DNA from: Neochlamydia sp. AcF84
GTDB lineage: Bacteria > Chlamydiota > Chlamydiia > Chlamydiales > Parachlamydiaceae
Direction: 5' to 3'
Length of the DNA: 61,907 nt
Assembly: GCF_011087585.1 (NCBI RefSeq)
Contig: NZ_VJOT01000076.1
Span: forward strand, 1 to 61,907
Part shown: one piece after another, positions 18,722-28,133 of the stretch
Numbering within the stretch: position 1 is the first letter of the stretch
Layout of the letters: each line of letters starts with the position of its first letter
Notes under the pieces: generated by a model
What the model was told of the DNA's origin: nothing
The model's database searches: none
The model's input: only the letters and a program-made list of their open reading frames with translations
Program-made: the position numbers and the translations under genes

Positions 18722-20050
18722 TTATTTAAAAATTGCAGATAAAATTGTGCTTAATTGTTGCAAAATGCTGTCGGCCACACTGCCCTGCTGGCTTGCCGCA
18801 TCATTACTTTGATTAACATTAGCTTGTAAGGATTTGGCTTGATCAGAAAGGGTTTGTTGGCTGGCCTGTAATTTACTAATGTAGTTTTGGTTGACGTTAT
18901 TAAGCGCGTTACGGGTGGCTTGGGCTGCATCTTTGTTCCAGCTATTGGTACCTCCTAGAACCGTGCCATCCCCTTGAGTAAAGGTACGCATTTGCCTCAG
19001 CTTATCACTATAAGCAGCTTGCCACTGCGATAAGAAGCTCAAAGCTTGGGACTGGGCGGCCGCTACATTTTGTATGGTCCCGAGCATGCTGATAAGAGCT
19101 AGTAAAACTTCATTTAAGATAAAGGTGCTATTGGAATCCCTAGTTAACGCATTGGGGCTAAATTGAGGATTGTAGTAAAGGTTTTGGGTATAAGTGTACC
19201 AATCCCCCAAGTCTTGGCTTGCTTCGAAAGAGCCAGAAGGTTGGCTGCTAGTAGCGGTTTTAGCTAGCTCGCTGGTATAAAAAGCAGAAAGGCGTTGCAC
19301 AAAAACTCTCTGCGCGACAGTCCAGTTAGCAGAGTTTTGGGATAAAGTTCCTACCGGACCATTAAAAGATTCATAGATAGCTTGATAGGATTGTACATAA
19401 GTAACGCCGGTGCTATTTTGGCTATTCAATAAATTTAACACACTAGATTTGTTAGAGGTTTGAATTACTGTCGTGGTGCTTAAATAGTTGAGGAAAGCTT
19501 TAGTAAAATTTCCATAATTATTGCTAAGGGTAGCTGTATAGGTAGTGCCGTTAAGAGTGAGAGTTTCAGCGCTACTGCTACTAGATAAGATAGAGAAATT
19601 AAAATTTTTAATGAAATCAGAGAAGGCTGCTTTAAATTGTCCAGGCAGATTGGAAACATTGATAATGCTACTAAGATCTGTATTTCCTATATCCGGATTG
19701 GCACCCACTGAGGCGGTATAAATATTATATAATCCATTCAAAGGGCTAGCTGCATTGGAAGGATCATAAGCTGCAGAAGGGATAGAGCTGGTGCTAGGAT
19801 AGCCTAAGACTTTAGTATAAAATTGGTTGATAAAACTTGTAATGTCGGTCGTATCTATGGAATTAAAATTAGTGGGAGTTAAATGGCTATTAATGGTCGC
19901 TGCACTCGTGGTAGAAGTATTATATAATTTTTGAGTCGGCATCACAGCTATTTGGCCACTCACATAGGAAAGATTTGTATCTAGCACATATGAGCCAGCA
20001 ATACTGCTAAGATCTTCTAAGAAATTTTGTGAATTAGTACTTGAGGTCAT
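18722..20050 (-). CDS. Predicted type III secreted protein, Ser/Asn/Thr-rich
   Basis: 442 residues, strongly enriched in Ser, Asn, Thr, Gln and Tyr. There is no signal peptide and no convincing membrane helix apart from a weak one near 318-335 (FILNEVLLALISMLGTIQNV). The C-terminal 100 residues are a Gln/Ala/Asn coiled coil ending LQQLSTILSAIFK. Blocks such as VFVQRLSAFYTSELA and LGDWYTYTQNLYYNPQFSPN look structured. I cannot name the family; the chlamydial CT619-621/CT711-712 secreted proteins are a possible relation to test. It ends 33 bases before the LcrH chaperone start, which suggests that chaperone may serve it. The ATG has AGGAGGA upstream. Confidence 0.6.
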   Translation of the reverse strand: MTSSTNSQNFLEDLSSIAGSYVLDTNLSYVSGQIAVMPTQKLYNTSTTSAATINSHLTPTNFNSIDTTDITSFINQFYTKVLGYPSTSSIPSAAYDPSNAASPLNGLYNIYTASVGANPDIGNTDLSSIINVSNLPGQFKAAFSDFIKNFNFSILSSSSSAETLTLNGTTYTATLSNNYGNFTKAFLNYLSTTTVIQTSNKSSVLNLLNSQNSTGVTYVQSYQAIYESFNGPVGTLSQNSANWTVAQRVFVQRLSAFYTSELAKTATSSQPSGSFEASQDLGDWYTYTQNLYYNPQFSPNALTRDSNSTFILNEVLLALISMLGTIQNVAAAQSQALSFLSQWQAAYSDKLRQMRTFTQGDGTVLGGTNSWNKDAAQATRNALNNVNQNYISKLQASQQTLSDQAKSLQANVNQSNDAASQQGSVADSILQQLSTILSAIFK

Positions 20051-20192
20051 AGGGCTCCTCCTGAAAATGCCGAAGTTATTTATTAAGACCTTAAAGTCAT
20101 ATGTAGAAATAAAAGAGGTTATCTTTAAGATCCACTAAAGGCTTCGCGTTTATATTGTAAATTTTTTTATTTATCTTTTACTGTTAATAAGT

Positions 20193-21527
20193 TTATCTAG
20201 CGATATTCTGGGCCATTTTTTGGATAATTTGTGAAATCGCTTGTAGAGCTGCAGAAGCGGATTTATAATATTCTTCAAAGATATAAAGATAATTTCTTAC
20301 CGTCTCTTTTTGAGTATCGTTTAAGTTTTCACTAGCTGTAATAGCAAAGGTAATATTTTGTTGAAACTTTCCTGCTGCATTGGCATCGCTACTATTGAAA
20401 GCACTATAATTATCCAACATCCATTTCCTAAAGCCTGCTGAAGCTAGCCCTGGTGGAGTGGTAGAGAGAACAGGTTGGCCACTTACACTGAATGTGGCAT
20501 TTAAATCCGTTAAAACTTGTTTAAGCCTTGAATATAAGCTAGTGACATTGCTCCTATCGCTTGCAGAAGTAATCGCTGAAAGTGTTTTTAGCTGTTCGGT
20601 TAATTGAGTACGGATGTTTACTAGTCTCTTATAGGCCGAGACAAATCCTGAAGATCCAGGAGCAATAGAAGGAAGAATAACGGGGGTAATAGGCTTGTTA
20701 TAGAAGGCACTTGCCGCTTGTTGATAACCAGGGCTCCAAGCAGAAGGCCCATCTTTACCTCTACCATCCCCATAGTTAAAGTTAAAAGCACTAGATTTGG
20801 TAGTAACCTGGTTATGCAAGTTTTGAAGTTCGGCCAAATTATCTAAGATTTGTTGGGTCATGTTTAAAGCACTTTTTAGCTGAGCCATATTTTTGGAAAT
20901 GATCTGGTTACCTGTCTGAACGTAGTCAATTTCAATAATGCTTTGTAAGCCGCGTGCTCCTCCATAGCCCTCTAACTGTGCTGCCTGGACAGCATTAGCG
21001 ACTGCGGAGACTTGAATAGCTAGGTCTAACCATTGTTTTAGCTGGTTAGCATTTAGCTGAGGAATATTGCTGCCAGCAGCATTGGTATTCACGCCAATAG
21101 CTGCTAGAGAGCGTAAAATGGCATCATAATCTTGGGCCATACTCATCGTCATGAGATGTTGATTATAAGAAGACTTACCTGCTGAGGGAGGGACTTTAGA
21201 GGATAAGCCATGGGCAGCCAAAAAGCCAGCGCTTACGATTGAGCTAGGGTAGATGATCTGCCCTGAGCTTGTTACAATGACTCCATATTTGGCCAGATTA
21301 GTCAGTTGATTAAGAGCTGCATTGACTTCTGAAACGTTTAGGGCAGAAATAAGTGATGCCGGGTAGGGATTGGCTGAGGTCGTAGAGCCTTGAAGTTGCA
21401 ACACTCTTACAAATGCCAGAATAGCATTATAGTAAGCGGAGGCTACTTTAGCATTAGTATATTCTAGCCGTGTAGGAATAGCACTAGGTATTCCACTTAT
21501 ATTTACATATGGTGTTGTAAAGGTCAT
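20193..21527 (-). CDS. Predicted type III secreted protein, second of the group
   Basis: 444 residues with the same general character as its neighbours: no signal peptide, many Ala, Asn, Ser and Gln, and long helices. Notable blocks are SAYYNAILAFVRVLQLQG near the start, AQDYDAILRSLAAIGVN, LDLAIQVSAVANAVQAAQLE, a heptad-rich helix NMTQQILDNLAELQNLHNQ, and a C-terminal helix ending IIQKMAQNIAR. Length and helical ends match the 442-residue neighbour, so the two may be distant paralogues. It lies in the same direction as the secretion block with gaps of 140-170 bases on both sides. Function unknown; a secreted effector or extracellular translocon component is inferred from context. Confidence 0.55.
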   Translation of the reverse strand: MTFTTPYVNISGIPSAIPTRLEYTNAKVASAYYNAILAFVRVLQLQGSTTSANPYPASLISALNVSEVNAALNQLTNLAKYGVIVTSSGQIIYPSSIVSAGFLAAHGLSSKVPPSAGKSSYNQHLMTMSMAQDYDAILRSLAAIGVNTNAAGSNIPQLNANQLKQWLDLAIQVSAVANAVQAAQLEGYGGARGLQSIIEIDYVQTGNQIISKNMAQLKSALNMTQQILDNLAELQNLHNQVTTKSSAFNFNYGDGRGKDGPSAWSPGYQQAASAFYNKPITPVILPSIAPGSSGFVSAYKRLVNIRTQLTEQLKTLSAITSASDRSNVTSLYSRLKQVLTDLNATFSVSGQPVLSTTPPGLASAGFRKWMLDNYSAFNSSDANAAGKFQQNITFAITASENLNDTQKETVRNYLYIFEEYYKSASAALQAISQIIQKMAQNIAR

Positions 21528-21694
21528 AACCTACCCCTTCTTATAGCCAATGAAGGACTTAATGTTTAATATTAGACATTCTTACTTAGTTTTTTAATAA
21601 GCTTTTGAGATTAAGTAAGTTAAATTTTCTCTTCTCAACTGCTCTTTTCTTTATAAAATATAAATCTTTATTTTAAAAATTATTTTTAATATTT

Positions 21695-24442
21695 TTATAC
21701 GGCCACTTCTAAAGCTGGATTGGTTCCTCCCATTTTGATGGTACCCGTATTGACAGCAGGAGCAAGCATTAAATCGTTGGCATAGACTAGCTTATTGGCA
21801 GGGTCCATCAATCGCTGGGTGAAGGTATATAGATCTAAAGAAGGCTTAATGTAGTCTTTAAAACTTTCTACGGTTGCTGCAAAAAGAGCCTCATTTTCTG
21901 TCTTTTTTATGCTGTCTAAATGGTCAGCAATGCTTCTGACTAAGGAATAAGGTTGTGCGGCATCATGAATATCTTTAGCATTAGCATTTGCCGGTCCCAC
22001 CAGGAGATCGGCGAGTTGCTGAGCTTGCTCTTGAGCTTTCTTTAAGCCTAATACGGGTAGATATACAGCAGTAATACTGCTTAAAAGCTCTTGGTGTAGG
22101 TTAGCTTGGGAAAGAGGATTGTGCTCAAGGGTGGCAGAGAAAGAAATGCCAGTAGCTACTCGGCGAGCTTCGTCTTTAGCCAACCCTTGTAGTCCCAGCT
22201 GATATTGCAAGTGGTCTCTTAAAGTAGCTTGAGAGATTTGTTCGGTGTTTGCTAATAAAGCAGAGGCAACTTTGTTGGCAATTTCAGAAGGTGTAGAGAT
22301 TCCAGCAAGCGTTAAATTGCTGGCTAAATTACTAATGAACCGATTGGTATCTAAATCATTAGGAGTAAAGAAAGGATCGCTTGTAGCAGTAGGAGCAACA
22401 CCTGCTATTGAACTGGCTATTTGTAAGGCGTCATTCGAAGAAAAACCTTGAGATTCCAAAGATTTTTTTAAGCCATCTCTAAAATCAACCTGAGAGGTAA
22501 AAAGCGGATCATAAAAGGCGGTAGAAGCAGCAGAAAGTGCATCAGCGGCCTGCTGACCTGTAATTCCGTTTTTAGTTAAGTTTTGGGCTAGGTTATTAAA
22601 AAATTGATTAGAAGCTGCTACAGAAGAAGTTTGCTGAAAAGAGGCTAAAACAGCATTTTGAAGCATTTGTTGAAGAGCACCTACGCCACTTGAGGGTAAA
22701 CCTGCTTGTAATCCTAGAGCATTAGCAATTTGAGTAGATAACTGCTGGGCGGCATAGGCCTGGACAAAAGGATTAGAAGCAAAATCATTGATGCCTACTC
22801 CTTGTCCAGTTAAGCTAGCAATGGTGGATGAGCTGAGACCAGCCAAGCCTAATAATTGGGCGCCTAAACCAGATTGTCCTAAGGAAGAGGATAGTAAACT
22901 TAAAGCTACTCCTGCCGATGAGAGATTGATGAGCGCGCTTAAAGTGTTTAAAGCCTGGCTAGCGGCAGGGTTATCATTAAGGTCTTGTAAAGCAGAGGAT
23001 AGGCTATTTTGAGCGATAAGATGCGTAACATTGCTAATAAAGCCTAAGGCTAAAGCTTTGCTTATATTGACACCATCAATAGTACGGCCAGCTGCATCAT
23101 TTTTTAGTAGATCAATCATCTGCTGGCCACTCACCAGGGAAGCACTGGCCAATATATTGGCAGTGGCTACTAAGGATACATCAATCGTTCCTGGTTTTAG
23201 CACAGCACTAAATTTTTGATAATAAGCATTTTGATTTCCTTGGTTATGAAGCCTTGCGACGATGGAAGGCTCTAGAGAGGCTGCAATAGAAGCTAAGCCT
23301 GCAGAGTTGCTGTTGCCTGCTGCTGAATTGTTATTTGTCATCATTTGAGAAGCAAAGGAAGCAGGAAGAGCCATTAAAGATGTTTTAACGGGTAAGTAAT
23401 AATCAAGAAATTCTCGCATATCTAGATTTAACTTTAAGCCCTTGTTGATTTGCCCTACGATAGCAAAGGTGAGCTGAAAAAGAGGTAAATAGATCGATTC
23501 AATTAAATCGGTAGGAGTGGCAGTGGGATAAGGAGTAAGCAACGGGATGGGCGAGGCATTAATGACGGCAGGGACATCTACGGGAGCTGGGGGTGCTGAA
23601 GAGGCTACAGGTAAAAGAGGAGCATAGGTAGAGAGTAATTCTTGTGGGGGAAGAGGCTCTAACCCATATCTTGCTCTTTTTTCGTTAATCTCGGCTAGCT
23701 TTTGATTGTTTGCGGTTGCTTGATTGTTATAAGCGTTGACAGCGTCATTGTAAGCATTAATTGTCTGATTACGGGAAGTGACATAGTTATTATAAGTATT
23801 AACAGCCTGATTATATGCCGCTTGTGCAGCATTGTAAGTAGCAGTGTTTTGGGCATATTCTTCAGCAGAAATATTACCGGCTAGAAAAGCTTGCGTTTGA
23901 GCTTGATAAAGGGTGTAGGCATTATTAAAGTTAATAGCTGCGTTATGGATACTCGTGGTGCTGCTATTATCTTGGGAAACGCCACTATTGTAGTCAGAAA
24001 TTGGTATGTTTACTGAATTAATCCCATCATTAGCTGCTTGATTGAATTTTTGAGTTTCAGCTTGTAGAGCTAGAAGTTCGTTAAGGATTTGCAAGAGATT
24101 ATTCGCATTATCGATAGAATTTTTGTAAAAATTGGATCGAAGCAGATTAATGAGGGCACTTTCGTCGTATGAGCTTTGCTTATTCATGCGCGTGGCAAGA
24201 GAAATTACTTGCAGATAAGAGAGAAGGGAGGGTTTGGGAATTTGAGGATTATTGGGATTAAAAATAACCAATCCTGGGTCAGCTAAAGCTCTACTAGCTA
24301 AGGTATCACCGGAAACTTGCGTAGAGGATGGGGAGGAAACCGAGGGGGAAGCATTGGAATTGGCTTTCAGCCCAGCGTCAGCGGCTGAGATGTTTTCAGT
24401 CGAAGGGTCTTGCTGGCTATTATTTGATACAGGGCTAACCAT
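21695..24442 (-). CDS. Large predicted type III secreted protein, first gene of the block
   Basis: 915 residues. The N-terminus is rich in Ser, Asn, Gln and Asp (NNSQQDPSTENISAADAG), typical of type III secretion signals. Residues about 175-260 form a coiled coil built on a repeating AYNxAVNxYNN theme. A Pro-rich linker lies near 270-310. The rest is Ala/Leu/Ser-rich helical sequence with two related blocks (NLTKNGITGQQAADALSAAS and NLTLAGISTPSEIANKVASA), suggesting an internal duplication. PQIPKP near residue 62 resembles a class II chaperone-binding motif. I do not recognise the family, although large Asn/Ala-rich secreted proteins are known in chlamydiae. The ATG follows GGAGATGTTAAT, and a good promoter lies 140 bases upstream, so this gene probably opens the operon. 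Confidence 0.6.
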   Translation of the reverse strand: MVSPVSNNSQQDPSTENISAADAGLKANSNASPSVSSPSSTQVSGDTLASRALADPGLVIFNPNNPQIPKPSLLSYLQVISLATRMNKQSSYDESALINLLRSNFYKNSIDNANNLLQILNELLALQAETQKFNQAANDGINSVNIPISDYNSGVSQDNSSTTSIHNAAINFNNAYTLYQAQTQAFLAGNISAEEYAQNTATYNAAQAAYNQAVNTYNNYVTSRNQTINAYNDAVNAYNNQATANNQKLAEINEKRARYGLEPLPPQELLSTYAPLLPVASSAPPAPVDVPAVINASPIPLLTPYPTATPTDLIESIYLPLFQLTFAIVGQINKGLKLNLDMREFLDYYLPVKTSLMALPASFASQMMTNNNSAAGNSNSAGLASIAASLEPSIVARLHNQGNQNAYYQKFSAVLKPGTIDVSLVATANILASASLVSGQQMIDLLKNDAAGRTIDGVNISKALALGFISNVTHLIAQNSLSSALQDLNDNPAASQALNTLSALINLSSAGVALSLLSSSLGQSGLGAQLLGLAGLSSSTIASLTGQGVGINDFASNPFVQAYAAQQLSTQIANALGLQAGLPSSGVGALQQMLQNAVLASFQQTSSVAASNQFFNNLAQNLTKNGITGQQAADALSAASTAFYDPLFTSQVDFRDGLKKSLESQGFSSNDALQIASSIAGVAPTATSDPFFTPNDLDTNRFISNLASNLTLAGISTPSEIANKVASALLANTEQISQATLRDHLQYQLGLQGLAKDEARRVATGISFSATLEHNPLSQANLHQELLSSITAVYLPVLGLKKAQEQAQQLADLLVGPANANAKDIHDAAQPYSLVRSIADHLDSIKKTENEALFAATVESFKDYIKPSLDLYTFTQRLMDPANKLVYANDLMLAPAVNTGTIKMGGTNPALEVAV

Positions 24443-25102
24443 ATTAACATCTCCTGTCTTTAAGGCTTGGGTATTAGAAACGAAAAATTCTTAAGCATTA
24501 TTTTCTTTGTAGGGAATGTAAATGCAATGTGTATGCCTAATAGATTTTTTAGAAAGAAATTTTCTAAACCTTATAGTTTAATTATATTAAAAAATAAATT
24601 TACCATCAATTGTTTTTAAAAAAAATATTTATATTTTCTTTTTTTATGAGTAAATTAAGGTTTAAGAGGCTTACTTCATAAGTTTTAAGCTCGGCATTAA
24701 TAAAAAAGATCACTTTATAATTTTTATTAAGCTTATGTGGCCGATCCACTGGCTTGCTATTCAGCGTAGCTTTTTTTCACTTTTTGAGTCCCTTTATGCC
24801 AAATAGGGCAGCACAAACCATCCTTTAAAAAGGAGGGTGTAAAAGGTAAAGTCTTCGCAGAAATCAGGCCAATAAATTTACATTTAAGCTACAAAAGTTT
24901 TTTAGAAAAGCTGTTTTTTATTGGAAAGTCTATTTAAGCTGTCCCTGCTGATGCAGATACTTAATGAAAAACATTTTAGAAATTTGTCTGTCATCAATTT
25001 TTTTTTATTCTTTATCTTTGAAGCCTAGCAGGATGATCAAATGGCTGGGTTAGCAAAGCTTATTTTTTTGATATAAGCCAATAGAGAAGAGGGAGGAGCG
25101 AG
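24443..25102. other. Leader and upstream region of the secretion operon
   Basis: About 660 bases without a gene. It holds the predicted promoter at 24581-24609 and a leader of about 130 bases before the 915-residue gene. The remainder toward 25102 lies between two minus-strand genes and shows no clear terminator or coding frame. Confidence 0.4.
24581..24609 (-). promoter_or_regulatory. Sigma-70 promoter of the type III secretion block
   Basis: On the minus strand TTGATG (24604-24609) and TATAAT (24581-24586) are separated by exactly 17 bases, in an AT-rich stretch. Transcription would begin near 24574, leaving a leader of about 130 bases before the first ATG. Confidence 0.6.
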
Positions 25103-26023
25103 CTAATGATTATTAAAATCTTTCCAAAAAGAGTGGTGATGGAAAATTTGGCTAGCTTGAGGAAATAGCCTTCTTTCAATAAATTTACGCCAGGACCTAG
25201 AAATCTGGTCTAGGTTAATTTCCAAAGCTCCATAATGGGCATTGGGCATGGTGTTATGGATGTTTAAAGCGTCTATAAGCAATTTAAGCCAATATCTAGT
25301 ATGCGAGAAATCATCTTCCAAATACAAGGCCGAATAGCGTATGACTTCAGGAGCCGTACGGTGGGTAATCATCCATCCTATGATGCGTTGTTTATAACGT
25401 AACGCTAAGCTATTTTCATATTCTATTAAGTTTTTTTCTCTTCCTAAAGGAAAAATGTAGTCGGGAATGCTCATCTGTTCCTGACGATGCATAAGATCTT
25501 GTCGTTCTTTATGAGTGATCTTCTTAAAAAGAAGTTCTTCAAAGCCAGCTTCTAAGGTAATATTTTTGTTCTGCCACCAGTGGAGATTAAAATCAGAGCG
25601 TTTAAAAAGACATTCGACAATTAAAGGCCTAGGGCCTTGCCACTTTTGCTCTAAAAACACCTTTTCCCATATAGAAGCCATAGGGCTTTCTTGAATGTAA
25701 GAAAAGGTTACTAAGGTGATAGAGAGCGAAGCTAGAAGTCGGGACATTTCCTCTAGAAGAAGCCGTGCCAGACGAGGATTAACATGGTGCTTGTCCAAAT
25801 TTAAAGCATGGATGTGAGCAGTATGCAACTGCAGGTGTGCTGTCGCTAAGATAATCCCTACCGGTTGCTCTTGCTCAACCAAGCCAATCCCATAGACAGG
25901 CGATTGGATTTCATAAGGATCTTGGCCCTTTAAGCAGCTATGCAGGGAGGAAGGTAGAAGTTGAGCGTAGCTTTCGCGAAGGCTTGCCTCTTGCAAGGGA
26001 AAGGTAAGAGGCGTAGCTTTCAT
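25103..26023 (-). CDS. Hypothetical protein, possibly tandem GNAT acetyltransferase-like
   Basis: 306 residues. The first half has the feel of a GNAT fold: a beta-strand pair (SPVYGIGLVEQEQPVGIILA), strands with His residues, and a helix LLLEEMSRLLASLSITLVTF. The second half repeats the layout, with LALRYKQRIIGWMITHR followed by YSALYLEDDF and a helix. The canonical acetyl-CoA loop (Q/RxxGxG/A) is not clear in either half, so activity cannot be claimed. The ATG at 26023 has AGGA six bases upstream and is preferred to a TTG eight codons earlier. It lies downstream of clpX on the same strand, separated by 167 bases. Confidence in the gene is high and in the function low. Confidence 0.45.
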   Translation of the reverse strand: MKATPLTFPLQEASLRESYAQLLPSSLHSCLKGQDPYEIQSPVYGIGLVEQEQPVGIILATAHLQLHTAHIHALNLDKHHVNPRLARLLLEEMSRLLASLSITLVTFSYIQESPMASIWEKVFLEQKWQGPRPLIVECLFKRSDFNLHWWQNKNITLEAGFEELLFKKITHKERQDLMHRQEQMSIPDYIFPLGREKNLIEYENSLALRYKQRIIGWMITHRTAPEVIRYSALYLEDDFSHTRYWLKLLIDALNIHNTMPNAHYGALEINLDQISRSWRKFIERRLFPQASQIFHHHSFWKDFNNH

Positions 26024-26190
26024 GATAAATCCTGTAGGACAAGCCAACCAACGCGGCGGCTTTTAAAAAATTGAAAAGACTTTAATCCTCCTCCTTGCCA
26101 AGGAGTTGCGCCTGAGTAAAAGATTTGCCTTCTAACCCATTAGTTGCCTAAGGAGTGTTTTAACAGTTATTATGCATTTTCAAACACTCT

Positions 26191-27447
26191 TCAAGCAATC
26201 TTTTCAGTGTTTCTCTTAATCAGAGGCGCCTTTAAATCGGTAATGGTTTCTTTATCGATGATAATTTCTTCGATGCTGCTGTCAGAGGGAACTTCATACA
26301 TTAGCTCTTTCATGCTACTTTCCAAAATCATCCGTAAAGCCCTTGCGCCTGTGCCAGCTTCCATTGCTTTATGAGCAATAGCATGGAGAGCTTCGTCTGT
26401 AAAGGTAAGCTTTACTCCCTCAAGTTCAAACATAGCCGCAAATTGCTTGGCAACAGCGTTTTTAGGCTTAATTAAAATATCTTTTAGATCTTCTAGTTTA
26501 AGTTCATTACAGTTGGCGATACTATTGAAGCGACCAATAAACTCAGGAATCATCCCAAATTGAACAAAATCTTCAGGCTCAGCTTTCGATAAGAGCATGC
26601 TCTTTTGGTTAGGATCGATACTTTCTTTAGATTCATTAGTAAATCCGATCGTGCTTCTTCCCAAACGCTTAGCTACCATTTTTTCAAGGTTTACGAAAGC
26701 TCCTCCTACAATAAATAGAATATTTTCTGTGTTAACTTTTATATATTCTTGGTTAGGATGCTTACGTCCTCCTTTGGGAGGTACATTAGCTATTGTGCCT
26801 TCAACTATTTTTAGAAGAGCTTGTTGCACGCCTTCACCAGAAACATCGCGGGTGATAGAAACATTCGCGGTGGTGCGGTTAATCTTATCAATTTCATCCA
26901 CATAGATAATTCCCTGCTCAGCTTTAGCTACATCATAGTCAGCCGCTTGTAATAGACGCAGGATGATATTTTCAACATCCTCTCCCACATAACCAGCCTC
27001 GGTAAGTGTCGTAGCATCAGCAATAGTAAAAGGGACATCGAGTATAGTTGCTAGTGTTTTAGCTATTAACGTTTTTCCTGAACCGGTAGGACCAAAAAGA
27101 AGAACGTTAGATTTGCTAAAATCAATTTTATTTTCCGCATCTTCTTTATTTTTATTTAGCGCTTGTAAACGCTTGTAATGATTATAGACTGCCACAGAAA
27201 TTGTTCGCTTGGCACTTTCCTGGCCAATAATATATTCATCCAACCGCTCTTTAATTTCTTTAGGTTTTAATAGCTTTAGCTCATGATTGGGTGTCTTTTT
27301 TTTATCTAAAATTCCTGCACAAAGGCGAACACATTTATCACAAATATAGACGTTGGGTCCTGAAATAAGCTTTTCCACAGCTTCTTCTGAACGGCCACAG
27401 AAAGAGCAGGAAACTACTTCTTTAAGAGGCGTAGGTTTTTTTGACAT
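26191..27447 (-). CDS. clpX: ATP-dependent Clp protease ATP-binding subunit ClpX
   Basis: 418 residues, the normal length. The N-terminal zinc-binding domain has the four cysteines C14, C17, C36 and C39. An AAA+ module follows with Walker A GPTGSGKT at 119-126, Walker B with [10 protein letters not shown], and a sensor/arginine region ending in [17 protein letters not shown]. ClpX forms a hexamer that recognises, unfolds and threads tagged proteins into ClpP in the cytosol. It lies 17 bases after clpP, which follows tig, the conserved tig-clpP-clpX order of chlamydiae. The ATG start encodes [10 protein letters not shown], the expected N-terminus. Confidence 0.97.
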   Translation of the reverse strand: MSKKPTPLKEVVSCSFCGRSEEAVEKLISGPNVYICDKCVRLCAGILDKKKTPNHELKLLKPKEIKERLDEYIIGQESAKRTISVAVYNHYKRLQALNKNKEDAENKIDFSKSNVLLFGPTGSGKTLIAKTLATILDVPFTIADATTLTEAGYVGEDVENIILRLLQAADYDVAKAEQGIIYVDEIDKINRTTANVSITRDVSGEGVQQALLKIVEGTIANVPPKGGRKHPNQEYIKVNTENILFIVGGAFVNLEKMVAKRLGRSTIGFTNESKESIDPNQKSMLLSKAEPEDFVQFGMIPEFIGRFNSIANCNELKLEDLKDILIKPKNAVAKQFAAMFELEGVKLTFTDEALHAIAHKAMEAGTGARALRMILESSMKELMYEVPSDSSIEEIIIDKETITDLKAPLIKRNTEKIA

Positions 27448-27464
27448 CTTGACCTTTAAATAAA

Positions 27465-28070
27465 TTATTTTTTAGGTGTAACAACTTCATCAATTAAGCC
27501 ATACTCTTTTGCTTCAAGAGGACTCATATAAAAATCTCTTTCCGAATCTTGAGCAATTCTTTCTACTTTTTGTCCTGTAGCTTCAGCCATAATTTCATGA
27601 ATGCGCTTTTTTAAATAAAGAATCTCTTTAGCTTGCAAGGCAATATCAGCAGAAGATCCGCCGACACCTCCAATTGGCTGGTGAATCATAATTCGGCTAT
27701 TAGGTAAGGCGTAGCGGTGGCCTTTTGTGCCTGCGGCTAGTAAAAGAGCTCCCATGGAAGATGCTTGGCCTATACAGTAAGTATTGATGCGGCAGCCCAT
27801 CCATTGTAGGACATCGTAGATAGCTAAACCAGCAGTAATGTAACCCCCCATAGAGTTGATGTAAAGATTGACATCTTTTTTAGGATCTTCCATCTTTAAA
27901 AATAGAAGTTGAGCTACAACTACATTGGCTACATGATCAGTGATATCGGTTCCAATAAAAACGATGCGGTCTTTAAGTAAGCGGGAAAAAATATCCATCG
28001 ATCGCTCGCCGCGCCCAGTATCTTCAATCACATAAGGGGTCAATGAGCTTTTTGGTCTTTCTTCATTCAT
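27465..28070 (-). CDS. clpP: ATP-dependent Clp protease proteolytic subunit ClpP
   Basis: 201 residues with the start at 28070; the ATG is five bases after AAGGA, whereas the upstream ATG at 28100 has no such site. The serine protease triad is visible as S105 ([10 protein letters not shown]), H130 (RIMIHQP) and D179 (SERDFYMSP), with the spacing of the Escherichia coli enzyme. ClpP forms a double heptameric chamber that degrades proteins delivered by ClpX or ClpC in the cytosol. It is followed 17 bases later by clpX and preceded by tig, and is probably cotranscribed with both. Chlamydiae usually carry a second clpP elsewhere; this is the clpX-linked copy. Confidence 0.97.
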   Translation of the reverse strand: MNEERPKSSLTPYVIEDTGRGERSMDIFSRLLKDRIVFIGTDITDHVANVVVAQLLFLKMEDPKKDVNLYINSMGGYITAGLAIYDVLQWMGCRINTYCIGQASSMGALLLAAGTKGHRYALPNSRIMIHQPIGGVGGSSADIALQAKEILYLKKRIHEIMAEATGQKVERIAQDSERDFYMSPLEAKEYGLIDEVVTPKK

Positions 28071-28133
28071 AACAATCCTTCTTTCTTGTAGCTTCTTCAA
28101 ACTTATAAGATGAAATATTCAGCAAGTCAAGTA

